This document shows, one piece after another, positions 37,576 to 45,119 of a DNA stretch of 64,000 nucleotides. Below the pieces are notes generated by a model. That model saw only the letters and a list, made by a program, of their open reading frames with translations, did no database searches and was not told the origin of the DNA. The stretch's first letter is position 1; each line of letters begins with the position of its first letter. Source of the DNA: Bartonella sp. AR 15-3 (GTDB lineage: Bacteria > Pseudomonadota > Alphaproteobacteria > Rhizobiales > Rhizobiaceae); the NCBI RefSeq assembly GCF_002022445.1, contig NZ_MUYE01000001.1:496001-560000 (forward strand), given 5' to 3'. The position numbers and the translations under genes were made by a program.

Positions 37576-38044
37576 CGCACAAAACATTTTATGCCTTGAT
37601 CTAGGCACCAAGACTGGTTGGGCGCTCTGCGGTGCAGATGGTCATATAATAAGTGATACAGAACATTTTCCATCACGCCGTTTTGAAGGCGGTGGAATGC
37701 GTTATTTGCGTTTTAAGCAGTGGCTTATGGAGATCAATCGGTCCGTTGATAGAATTGACGCAGTATATTTTGAAGAGGTGAGACGTCATATTGGTACCGA
37801 TGCTGCCCATGTTTATGGCGGCTTTTTAGCAACGTTAACAGCGTGGTGTGAACATCACCAGATCCCGTATGAAGGGATCCCTGTTGGTACGATAAAGAAA
37901 GCAACAACAGGAAAAGGAAATGCTTCGAAAGAAGAGATGATAGAGGCAATGTGTTCCAAAGGGCATGCACCTTGTGATGATAATGAAGCAGATGCTTTGG
38001 CAATTTTATATTTAAAAAAAGAAGGGGGTATACATGTCCAGTAA
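37565..38044 (+). CDS. RuvC-like Holliday junction resolvase
   Basis: The 159-residue product shows a RuvC/RNase H fold: ILCLDLGTKTGWALC (first catalytic Asp near residue 12), AVYFEEVRRH (catalytic Glu), and a C-terminal DDNEADALAILYL (last acidic pair). GTIKKATTGKGNASKEEM is typical of phage crossover-junction nucleases. It probably resolves branched replication or recombination intermediates before packaging, complementing the Bet/YqaJ pair. It overlaps both neighbours by 11 bases. Confidence 0.88.
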   Translation: MITNAQNILCLDLGTKTGWALCGADGHIISDTEHFPSRRFEGGGMRYLRFKQWLMEINRSVDRIDAVYFEEVRRHIGTDAAHVYGGFLATLTAWCEHHQIPYEGIPVGTIKKATTGKGNASKEEMIEAMCSKGHAPCDDNEADALAILYLKKEGGIHVQ

Positions 38045-39254
38045 ATTACCTTGGACGAGACTTTTTGCAGATAAGTGGATTCTTGATCTCTCTTGTTTAT
38101 CTCCCATTGAATGCAATGTTTATATCAAATTGCGTTTGCAAATGCTTTATACTGGAGAGCCGCTTTTAAATGATATGAAGATCTGGGCTAATTACACTGG
38201 CTGTTCAGTAAAAATGTTTATGAAAGCGTTAGATGTTTTGTTAAAAACAGGTCATATCGAACGTTTAGATGATGGGTATTTGTGGAGTTTAAAAGTTGCA
38301 GAAGAACTCAATAACTCTAATGAGAGTTTAGAGAAGATATCGAAAACATCTCGGTCAAAGAAATTATCGGAGAGAGCACAAAAAGCAGCGCAGGCAAGAT
38401 GGGAAAAACATAAAAATGATGCTTGCGATGATGCTAAAGCCCCTGAAAATCCTGAAAACTATGCTAAAAATGATGCTAAAGTTATTAAGCATGATGCTAA
38501 CAGTATGCTTAACGATGCTAAGCATGATGCTTACGACATGCTTAATGATGCCTATATATATAACAATAACAATAACATTAACAGTTATAATAAAAAAACT
38601 AATACTATCGTATTAGCAAAAAAAGAAATTGGTTCTGAAAGTTTAGAACCTATCGATTTAGTTGATGAGCCAACAGAGGTTCGTGATTGCGAAAGCCGAC
38701 CAGAGCAAATCGCAACCTCATCAGACAACCAACCTCCCATTCACGAGCAAGAGAACATTTCCAAAAAAGCAAAACGGTCGAGAAGTGATCGAGGCTGTCG
38801 ACTGCCTGAGGATTTCAAACCTAATTTCCAATACGCAATCGATAAAGGCTTAGCACATGATGAGGCGCTGTTAGAATTTGAGCGGTTCACAAATTACTGG
38901 TTAGCAAATCCAAGTAAAAATGCAAACAAACGGGATTGGCAAAGGACATGGTACAGTTGGGTTACAAATCCCGACTATGGAATGCTAGCAAAGAAAAAAG
39001 CAAGATTAGAACAGGAAAAACGGTTAGGTGATCATTATGGCAAATTCCCTCAGAAAACTTTCACAGAACAGCTTGCAGAAGGCTTCAACGAACTCAGAGA
39101 TCATCTCTCATCTGGAGAAGATTATCGAAATGATCAGTCCGGGGTACCCGTTGACGCTGAAAGCTGGGAATTCATTGACAAAACAGGAGGAGGAGCAAGC
39201 CTTAGATTCTTGCAATCGTCTACAAGTGTTGCTCTCTGTGAAAGCTTCAGTTAA
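38034..39254 (+). CDS. DUF1376-type phage replication protein
   Basis: Probable replication initiator or helicase-loader accessory. The 406-residue product has an N-terminal YdaU/DUF1376-like winged-helix region (PWTRLFADKWILDLSCLSPIECNVYIKLRLQ in part, residues about 5-95). A low-complexity linker rich in Asn-Asp-Ala repeats follows (about 125-180). The C-terminal region (RLPEDFKPNFQYAIDKG, then FERFTNYWLANPSKNANKRDWQRTWYSW, about 262-318) is like those of phage DnaT/replication proteins. The last 73 codons overlap the next gene in another frame. The repeats in the linker DNA may be an origin. Confidence 0.82.
   Translation: MSSKLPWTRLFADKWILDLSCLSPIECNVYIKLRLQMLYTGEPLLNDMKIWANYTGCSVKMFMKALDVLLKTGHIERLDDGYLWSLKVAEELNNSNESLEKISKTSRSKKLSERAQKAAQARWEKHKNDACDDAKAPENPENYAKNDAKVIKHDANSMLNDAKHDAYDMLNDAYIYNNNNNINSYNKKTNTIVLAKKEIGSESLEPIDLVDEPTEVRDCESRPEQIATSSDNQPPIHEQENISKKAKRSRSDRGCRLPEDFKPNFQYAIDKGLAHDEALLEFERFTNYWLANPSKNANKRDWQRTWYSWVTNPDYGMLAKKKARLEQEKRLGDHYGKFPQKTFTEQLAEGFNELRDHLSSGEDYRNDQSGVPVDAESWEFIDKTGGGASLRFLQSSTSVALCESFS
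38418..38552 (+). repeat. Iteron-like ATGCTWA repeats inside the replication gene
   Basis: About nine copies of ATGCT(A/T)A lie within 135 bases, many preceded by G or TG (e.g. starts near 38419, 38431, 38461, 38474, 38494, 38505, 38515, 38526 and 38538). Spacing is irregular, about 10-30 bases. They encode an Asn-Asp-Ala-rich linker. The arrangement resembles iterons placed inside a phage initiator gene. Confidence 0.6.
38553..38620. other. AT-rich tract with inverted repeat, possible origin unwinding element
   Basis: Directly after the repeats come about 45 bases almost without G or C (TATATATA, AACAATAACAATAAC and similar). An exact inverted repeat CTAATAC-TATC-GTATTAG follows at 38599-38616. 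Repeats next to an AT-rich tract in an initiator gene is the lambda-origin layout; activity is inferred. Confidence 0.5.
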
Positions 39255-39630
39255 GGAGATTGAGCAAGCTTCTTTCCTCCTCTCAAGCATGAGAGTCCCT
39301 GCAAATACAGATGCCAAAGCCGTGGTTTTATCCTATGGCATGATGCTGGATCGCATTTCGTCATATGCTCTGAAAAAGGGTGTTGAAGATATCGTAACTG
39401 GTCAAGCACTTGGGATATCAAAAACGTTTATGCCAACTTGTGGAGAGCTCTTAGCTTATTGCCAGACAGTAGAAAATACGCTTCTTTCAAAAGCCGAAAA
39501 TGTCCGTAGAGCAATTGAAAATACACGTAAGAAAGCACTCCAAGAAAAAACAGCGCAAGAGCATTTTAGACCACTAACGCTTATTCACAAGCAAGAGCTT
39601 GAAGAGGTTTTAAAACGGATTGAAGGATAA
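39037..39630 (+). CDS. Hypothetical phage early protein, overlapping the replication gene
   Basis: A 197-residue product if it starts at ATG 39037, overlapping the end of the upstream gene by 218 bases in another frame. A second candidate start, ATG 39127 (MISPGYPLTLKAG) with GGAG upstream, cuts the overlap to 128 bases. The sequence is helical, with Ala/Glu-rich stretches (KAENVRRAIENTRKKALQEK) and an HFRPLTLIHKQELE end. Such proteins occur after replication genes in related phages; no function is assigned. The overlapped region reads sensibly in both frames. Confidence 0.7.
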   Translation: MANSLRKLSQNSLQKASTNSEIISHLEKIIEMISPGYPLTLKAGNSLTKQEEEQALDSCNRLQVLLSVKASVKEIEQASFLLSSMRVPANTDAKAVVLSYGMMLDRISSYALKKGVEDIVTGQALGISKTFMPTCGELLAYCQTVENTLLSKAENVRRAIENTRKKALQEKTAQEHFRPLTLIHKQELEEVLKRIEG

Positions 39631-39736
39631 ACAGCAAAATAGTGAAAAGTGCTGATCGTTTTGTGATTGGATATGTGTTTAAATCGACAGAAAGGCACCG
39701 TCGAAAGAGATTTGATAGTTTTTTGATGAATTCCAC

Positions 39737-40258
39737 ATGAGAAACATGAAAGTCGCTGTGTGGTCAAATTTGAGTCAAACAGAGCATGATGCAAAAATAG
39801 GAAAAAAGATGCAGATTTTAAATTTAAAACAGTTGTTCTTAACAAACCGTCAACAGCCGATGCAAAAGAAGTTTGTAGCAACGGCAATTGGTCATGTGCC
39901 ATGGGGGGATGGAGTGGCAGAATATTTTTACAATCTCTACGAATATGAAGATGGCACAAGAGAGTGTGAAAAGTTTGATGGTGGCCAGTATTATACCATA
40001 CCAGAAAATGCGGATTTCAGTACCAAAGCGCAGGTAAAGGCCTGGATCTATGGGGGAAATGTGCCACGGAATATTCTGAATGTCGAGCCTCTCATAGAAG
40101 AGGTGAACAAAAACATCAAAAAACATTCTGTAAAGATGGTGATGGACGATCGAGATGATGAACCAATGTTGAAGAAAATGGAAAAGGAGATAGAGAAAGC
40201 TCTTCATCAAGAATTTAAGAAATCCGCAAAAAAGAAAAGCATTTCAAAAGAAATTTGA
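39737..40258 (+). CDS. Hypothetical phage protein
   Basis: Up to 173 residues from ATG 39737; ATG 39746 and ATG 39809 are alternatives, the last preceded by AGGAAAAAAG. The conserved-looking core is KKFVATAIGHVPWGDGVAEYFYNLYEYEDGTR, a small beta-rich domain with several aromatic residues. A Lys/Glu-rich C-terminal helix follows (ending KKSAKKKSIS). I do not recognise a family. It overlaps the start of the next small frame by four bases, consistent with co-translation. Confidence 0.65.
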   Translation: MRNMKVAVWSNLSQTEHDAKIGKKMQILNLKQLFLTNRQQPMQKKFVATAIGHVPWGDGVAEYFYNLYEYEDGTRECEKFDGGQYYTIPENADFSTKAQVKAWIYGGNVPRNILNVEPLIEEVNKNIKKHSVKMVMDDRDDEPMLKKMEKEIEKALHQEFKKSAKKKSISKEI

Positions 40259-40422
40259 CAGTACTGAGGTCGCTTAAACCTATTTTACAAAAGGTTGTAA
40301 TAAATCAAGTTAAGCGTTCTGGCAAAAACTGGAAAGAAATATTTCTGAAAATTTGTCATGCTCTTAAAGAAACAGGCGCTATGGCTGACTTTGTTCAAAA
40401 AATTATTGAAAAAGGCACGTAA
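40255..40422 (+). CDS. Small phage protein (55 residues)
   Basis: A short frame with a TTG start overlapping the stop of the previous gene (TTGA). It encodes a basic helical peptide with SGKNWKEIFLKICHALKETGA. It ends two bases before the methylase ATG, so the three genes are tightly packed, which supports it being real. No family is recognised and the non-ATG start lowers confidence. Confidence 0.45.
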   Translation: MTVLRSLKPILQKVVINQVKRSGKNWKEIFLKICHALKETGAMADFVQKIIEKGT

Positions 40423-40424
40423 CA

Positions 40425-41291
40425 ATGACTCATCTCTACTCACCATTAAGGTATCCGGGCGGCAAGGCTGTACTTTATGGAAAAGTCAAAGAAATATTTG
40501 AGAAAAATGCATTAAATGGCTGTTCCTATAGAGAGCCATTTGCTGGTGGGTGCGGGCTTGCTCTAAAGCTTCTTTTAAATGGTGATGTTAAAGATATTCA
40601 CATTAACGATAATGATCCATTCATTTGGAGTTTTTGGCATTGTGTTTTGCACAAGACAGAAGAATTAATAGAAAAAATTAACACAACTACCATTAGTTTA
40701 GAAGAATGGTACATACAAAAAGAAATTTCTCCTGAAACAGCAGATGTGCTTAGCACAGGATTTGCAGCACTTTTTTTGAATCGCACAAATAGATCAGGAA
40801 TCATTAAAAATGCTGGTCCAATTGGAGGAAAAGGACAAATCGGTACTTATAAAATAGATTGCCGGTTTAATAAAGGGAATATAATTGAACGCATTCTTTG
40901 CATAAGTAAACAAAAAGAGAGGATACATTTAACGCAACTGGATGCGCAGGAATTTTTACTGCGTTATGGAACAGATGAAAATACCTTTGTTTATATGGAT
41001 CCTCCTTATTTTAAAAAAGGAAAAGGGCTTTATACTTCGTTTTATCAAGCTAATGATCACCACAATTTAGAAAATATCATCTCCCAACATGTGAAAGCTC
41101 CTTGGCTAATAACTTATGATAACGTAGAAGAAATTAAATTTTTGTATAAGCAATATACCTCAATAGAATTTAGCTTACAGTATTCTCTACAAAAGAAAAG
41201 ACAAGCTACCGAACTCATGATTTTTTCTCCTAAAATCAAAATACCTCAATTCGCAGAAAAGAATATAGGTTCACTTCTCAAAGCAGCTTGA
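40425..41291 (+). CDS. Dam-type (D12 class) adenine-N6 DNA methyltransferase
   Basis: Methylates adenine in DNA, probably to protect phage DNA or alter its expression; the recognition site is not readable. The 288-residue protein has SPLRYPGGK near the N-terminus and SAM-binding FAGGCGLALKLL (about 39-50). FLNRTNRSGI (about 117-126) and the catalytic DPPYF (Asp192-Phe196) follow. No cognate restriction enzyme gene is adjacent, so it is a solitary phage methylase. It follows the small frame by two bases. Confidence 0.93.
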   Translation: MTHLYSPLRYPGGKAVLYGKVKEIFEKNALNGCSYREPFAGGCGLALKLLLNGDVKDIHINDNDPFIWSFWHCVLHKTEELIEKINTTTISLEEWYIQKEISPETADVLSTGFAALFLNRTNRSGIIKNAGPIGGKGQIGTYKIDCRFNKGNIIERILCISKQKERIHLTQLDAQEFLLRYGTDENTFVYMDPPYFKKGKGLYTSFYQANDHHNLENIISQHVKAPWLITYDNVEEIKFLYKQYTSIEFSLQYSLQKKRQATELMIFSPKIKIPQFAEKNIGSLLKAA

Positions 41292-41322
41292 TTGCAGATA
41301 CATTAATAGGAGCTTTAATTAA

Positions 41323-41706
41323 ATGCTTACATCATTTGGAAAAACCTTACGAAAACTCCGTATTGATCATGAAGAACGTCTTTTGGATATGGCTAAGAAA
41401 TTAGGTGTGTCTAAAGTGTTTTTATCTTCTGTCGAGATTGGCAAAAAATCTGTGCCCATTGGTATGGAAGAAAAAATCATCAAGTTGTACGCTTTAGATC
41501 AGGATATGGCTTCACTCTTAAGAAAAGAGGCTGATGCTTGCCGTAAGAGTGTTACAATACAGCTTTCTAATTCATCCAAAGGTCGACTTGTTCGTATGTT
41601 TGCTAAAATTGTAGATAAAATTACTTCAGAAGATGAAGTAAAAGAAGTGGAACAACTCTTGTTGATTGGTATGCTGAGTAACATTACTTCAGAAGATAAA
41701 AAATAA
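41323..41706 (+). CDS. XRE-family transcriptional regulator
   Basis: A 127-residue protein with an N-terminal HTH (LRKLRIDHEERLLDMAKKLGVSKVFLSSVEIG in part, about 10-42). A helical C-terminal region ends in an acidic segment. It is distinct from the repressor and Cro-like proteins of the switch. Its place after the methylase, before SSB, suggests a later regulatory step, possibly controlling the early-to-late transition or lysogenic genes. This is positional inference. Confidence 0.82.
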   Translation: MLTSFGKTLRKLRIDHEERLLDMAKKLGVSKVFLSSVEIGKKSVPIGMEEKIIKLYALDQDMASLLRKEADACRKSVTIQLSNSSKGRLVRMFAKIVDKITSEDEVKEVEQLLLIGMLSNITSEDKK

Positions 41707-41895
41707 AAAAACTAATGAAACAGATAAAATAAATGTTGCTTGCAAAATAAATAATTTCTTTATCTTATAAACACGCTGCAAAACATAATTTAATATGTTA
41801 AATTATAATAATATATCATTGAAATAATTGAAAAAATAAGCAAATCATGTTAAGATCTTATGTCTATAAAATACAAGTTTAAGGTCAGGAAAAAC

Positions 41896-42351
41896 ATGCT
41901 GAATAAAGTGACATTAATCGGACGCCTTGGTGCTGATCCAGAAGGAAAAATGATGCCTTCTGGTTCAGAGATTGTGAATTTTCGTATGGCTACTTCGCAG
42001 AGCTATACAGATAAAAAGACCAATCAAAAAATAGAAAAAACTGAATGGCATTCTGTGGTGATTTTTAATCCACATTTAGCAAAAATTGCTCTCCAATATA
42101 TCAGGAAAGGAAGTAAGGTTTACCTTGAAGGACAGCTTCAGACACGTAAATGGAAAGATAAAAATGGACAAGATCATTCCACAACAGAAATTGTTCTGCC
42201 TCAGTACAAAGGCGAGTTAAAGTTGCTTGAGAGTATTAAAGATGATGATCATGAAGAATCCATACAAGAGCAAGCAAAGCCATGGGAACAGAGCTTTCAA
42301 AAGCCTTCAGAAATGCCAAAGACTTCTTTCAATGATGGTATGCCGTTTTAA
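41896..42351 (+). CDS. ssb: Single-stranded DNA-binding protein
   Basis: A phage-encoded SSB that coats single-stranded DNA during replication and annealing. From ATG 41896 it is 151 residues. The OB-fold begins MLNKVTLIGRLGADPE and contains FRMATSQSYTDKKT, TEWHSVVIF and KGSKVYLEGQLQTRKWKD, all family signatures. The C-terminus is NDGMPF rather than the acidic DDDIPF tip that recruits host partners. ATG 41896 has AGG about eight bases upstream; the longer start at 41860 adds 12 basic residues not typical of SSB. Confidence 0.93.
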   Translation: MLNKVTLIGRLGADPEGKMMPSGSEIVNFRMATSQSYTDKKTNQKIEKTEWHSVVIFNPHLAKIALQYIRKGSKVYLEGQLQTRKWKDKNGQDHSTTEIVLPQYKGELKLLESIKDDDHEESIQEQAKPWEQSFQKPSEMPKTSFNDGMPF

Positions 42352-42365
42352 TCAACAGGATGGTC

Positions 42366-42896
42366 ATGAGACAAAGAGGAAGACCCAAAATATTAGGGAA
42401 GCTCCGAGAACCAAATGGACGTATTTCTCGGGCTAAAAAGCCATTTGTTGCTGCTGATCAATTAGCGATTGAAATGCGGGCTAAGCATTTTGGTTTGACA
42501 AAACAAGATGCAAAAAATCCACTTTCCAGTACTTACATAGGGCGGCTTTGTTTGAAAGATGAGCTCACTCAAGAGCAATATGACGCAGCACAAAAGTATC
42601 TACAAATCAAAAACAATTACCTCTGTGCAAAAGGATTGCCTAATGCTGTTTATGATGAAATGCCTTCCTCTTCTGATGAGAAGGAAAGGGATAAATGGGT
42701 TAAATTGGTAACAGAGCAATTTTCAAATGTACAAGAGGTCATAAGAGAAACACAAGGCTTCTATCGACAACATAATCTTTACGCTGCGCTACAATATCTT
42801 GTGATAGAAGATAAAGAATTGCCATATCTTGTATCTTCATTGCGGATTATTCTGAATGCGCTTCAGAAATATTTTGTCAGAAAAACTAAATGTTAA
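42366..42896 (+). CDS. Hypothetical phage protein with N-terminal AT-hook-like motif
   Basis: A 176-residue product starting MRQRGRPKILGK, where RGRPK resembles an AT-hook that binds the minor groove of AT-rich DNA. The rest is helical (DQLAIEMRAKHFGLTKQDAKNPLSS, then a Tyr/Leu-rich C-terminus). I do not recognise a family. ATG 42366 is preferred, with AGGATGG just upstream; ATG 42360 is an alternative. It lies 14 bases after ssb and probably shares its transcript. Confidence 0.7.
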   Translation: MRQRGRPKILGKLREPNGRISRAKKPFVAADQLAIEMRAKHFGLTKQDAKNPLSSTYIGRLCLKDELTQEQYDAAQKYLQIKNNYLCAKGLPNAVYDEMPSSSDEKERDKWVKLVTEQFSNVQEVIRETQGFYRQHNLYAALQYLVIEDKELPYLVSSLRIILNALQKYFVRKTKC

Positions 42897-42992
42897 ATGT
42901 TTTATGAAGTTTTTTGTAGCATGACGTAAAATGTTTTTCTGTACAATACGTTGTATTTGTATTACAGTGAATACAAATATGAGGATTGCGTT

Positions 42993-43220
42993 ATGACGAT
43001 ATCTATTCGGTTGCCAAGTGATCTCGAAACACGTTTGAATAATTTAGCTTCTAAGACAGGACGTACAAAATCTTTTTATTTGCGTGAAATTATTGAACGT
43101 GGAATAGAGGAAGCAGAAGATTACTATTTAGCTTCACAAGTAAGAGAGCGCATTCAAAGAGGAGAGGCTACTTTTTATAGCTCTGAAGAGGTGAGGAAAG
43201 AGCTTGGCTTGGACGATTAG
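42993..43220 (+). CDS. RelB/DinJ-type ribbon-helix-helix antitoxin (orphan)
   Basis: A 75-residue protein with an N-terminal ribbon-helix-helix (MTISIRLPSDLETRLNNLASKTGRTKSFYLREII in part), a central helix and an acidic end (SSEEVRKELGLDD). This is the layout of RelB-like antitoxins that also bind operator DNA. GAGGATT lies before ATG 42993; a start at 42951 lacks such a site. Only the first 20 codons of a partner toxin remain at 43204-43266, so the antitoxin is orphaned here. It could still counter other RelE toxins. Confidence 0.85.
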   Translation: MTISIRLPSDLETRLNNLASKTGRTKSFYLREIIERGIEEAEDYYLASQVRERIQRGEATFYSSEEVRKELGLDD

Positions 43221-43266
43221 ATATGAAAAACTAGAATTAGAAGATATTTTGTACCAAAGTATATAA
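43204..43266 (+). pseudogene. Truncated RelE-type toxin start
   Basis: In the frame overlapping the antitoxin stop, a TTG-initiated piece reads LAWTIRYEKLELEDILYQ before a stop. Typical RelE partners begin MAWTIEYD and overlap the antitoxin end in just this way. The rest of the toxin is missing, and the downstream 200 bases show no continuation. Confidence 0.6.
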
Positions 43267-43476
43267 TCATTTCTCTATCATAACAGATACTGTATCAAGT
43301 GTCCGTAAGATCTGTCGAAATTAAAATATTTATTTTTAAAAATCGCCTCTCGCATTTGAATATTAAACTGTCTGCTTTCTTCGTTGAAAGCCTCGTTCAA
43401 TGTTTTCATTTTTTCAGCACTGAATATTATATTTAGCTTCTCTTGTCCTATAAGTGTATTCCAATAGCTTAACCTA

Positions 43477-44508
43477 TCATAGCATTGATTTAATTCTTTC
43501 TATTACTCCTAGTTGATAAGCTCTCTCAAATGTTGGAATATCTTCAGAATTCTGTAGATTATAGCTATCTTTTTTATTTATAAGTTCTTTATCTTTTTCC
43601 TTATACTGATTTACTTGCCATTTCACCTCGTCGGCAGAGCAATCCTCATCTAAAGCAATATATCCTTCTGTAACAGTTTCAAGAAGACTCTTATAATGAA
43701 TAAAAATTTCTCTTGCTATTCTATAGTCATCCGAAATGTCATACAACAATGTCAGTAAATATTTTTTTATCCCTACTAGGCATTCATACTTAGGAGGCAA
43801 ATGCCATGATGTCAGTATTTCTTCTATCTCTTCGTATTCTGTATTTTTAGACATTTCATCCCAGTAGATGTCAAGCGATTTATCATTTTTATAAAACCCA
43901 TGTAACGCTTGTTTTTCGTACTCGGCTATGATCATATCATCAACCACATATAACCACCAATGCAACAAAAACATTGTAGATTTATGACATGTTTTTTCTG
44001 TAAGGGGATCTACGATTTTTTCAACAACTATCCCGTTTTTTTTCATGAGTCGCATTGTTTTTAGATAGCTGTTCTTAAAAGCTATGTGTTTCTTGAATAC
44101 ATTGATTTTTTCGCAATGCTCAGCAGAAGGTTCTGTTTCCAAAGCTTTCTTATAGAGAAACGGTATTTCTTTATATCCTTGAGTACAGATATCTTTTATG
44201 ATGGGATGGTGATGTTCATAATCTTCACCTATCATTATGGGATCTTTTATTCTTAGTATATCCTTTTCCCACCGTCTAATTTCTGTATTCCATTGCTTAA
44301 TCCATTTTCGCGATATTTCTTGAGCCTTCTTTAAAAGACTTATATCCGATTTCGTAATTTGTTCTTTGTATACTTCTATTTCTCGATCTTTCTGTTCCTG
44401 AAGTAACTTGAATTGTTCTTCATAGTCATTCATTCTTAAATAGCCCCTAAAAGACAACAGAAAAGTTGCTATTATTAATATTCCTCCTATGACTATGATT
44501 ATTCCCAT
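43477..44508 (-). CDS. Antisense membrane-anchored protein, putative moron
   Basis: A 343-residue product from ATG 44508, which has TGGGGGGG immediately upstream. Residues 1-20 form a strong hydrophobic anchor (IIIVIGGILIIATFLLSF), followed by a charged coiled-coil-like segment (about 25-70). A large, mostly helical soluble domain rich in aromatic and charged residues follows. No family is recognised. It is read against all neighbouring phage genes, between the early and late regions, the classic place for 'moron' genes expressed by the prophage. Candidate roles are superinfection exclusion, phage defence or host interaction; none can be shown from sequence. Confidence 0.75.
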   Translation of the reverse strand: MGIIIVIGGILIIATFLLSFRGYLRMNDYEEQFKLLQEQKDREIEVYKEQITKSDISLLKKAQEISRKWIKQWNTEIRRWEKDILRIKDPIMIGEDYEHHHPIIKDICTQGYKEIPFLYKKALETEPSAEHCEKINVFKKHIAFKNSYLKTMRLMKKNGIVVEKIVDPLTEKTCHKSTMFLLHWWLYVVDDMIIAEYEKQALHGFYKNDKSLDIYWDEMSKNTEYEEIEEILTSWHLPPKYECLVGIKKYLLTLLYDISDDYRIAREIFIHYKSLLETVTEGYIALDEDCSADEVKWQVNQYKEKDKELINKKDSYNLQNSEDIPTFERAYQLGVIERIKSML

Positions 44509-44740
44509 TATTCCCCCCCACTTTTTGCTAATCAATAACTTGGTGCTACCGTATAATGGATTCGTTTAGATGATACAATAATGTCTCATTTGGTGTTAAA
44601 AACACTAGATTTAGGTGAGGGAAATAAAAAAAGCACAATATTTAGATTTTTTTGTTGACATTGTGTAGGAAATCATATTTAATGATGTCACTGTACTTAG
44701 TCGTGTTGTATCTAAAATTATGTTGTATTTCTTCTGTATG

Positions 44741-44764
44741 CCCTGCAAATGCGGGGTTTTTTGT
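44741..44764 (+). terminator. Rho-independent terminator before the late genes
   Basis: Hairpin CCCTGC-AAAT-GCGGGG (one G-U pair) followed by TTTTTT. It lies just before the terminase small-subunit gene, so it would stop early rightward transcripts unless antiterminated. Confidence 0.75.
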
Positions 44765-44783
44765 TATTTAGAGGGTGTATTTA

Positions 44784-45119
44784 ATGACATCAGAAAATAC
44801 CACTCAGCCTCTTCAAGCACCACTTAAGAAGCGTATTCCTCCGAAGGCAGGGAGTGGTCGTGTCAAAGGTGTTCCGAATAAAATAACGCGTCTTTTGAAA
44901 GAAGCTGTGATTAAGGCTGCTGAGAATGCGGGCAATAAAATAGGAAATGATGGATTGGTCTCTTATTTAGAAAAGCAAGCTGTCAGCTGCCCAGCAGCTT
45001 ATTTAGCATTGCTTGGTAAGGTTTTACCGTTACAGGTTACCGGAGAGGACGGTGGAGCGATTAAAATGATAGGGCGCGTTGAAATAGCGCCTTTGGTTGA
45101 TGACCATAAGACAGATTAA
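44784..45119 (+). CDS. terS: Terminase small subunit-like protein
   Basis: An 111-residue protein with a basic N-terminal region (PLKKRIPPKAGSGRVKGVPNK) and helices, ending in an acidic/hydrophobic tail. It is directly upstream of, and overlaps, the large terminase gene, where the DNA-recognition subunit is expected. The GRVKGVPNK motif is common in small DNA-packaging proteins of Rhizobiales phages. ATG 44784 has GAGGG eight bases upstream; the GTG at 44775 is too close to it. The assignment is from position and size more than motif. Confidence 0.75.
   Translation: MTSENTTQPLQAPLKKRIPPKAGSGRVKGVPNKITRLLKEAVIKAAENAGNKIGNDGLVSYLEKQAVSCPAAYLALLGKVLPLQVTGEDGGAIKMIGRVEIAPLVDDHKTD

Noticed and set aside
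38418-38552. The ATGCTWA repeats as a CRISPR array
   Set aside because: The repeats are seven bases long, irregularly spaced and in a coding frame; no cas genes are present.
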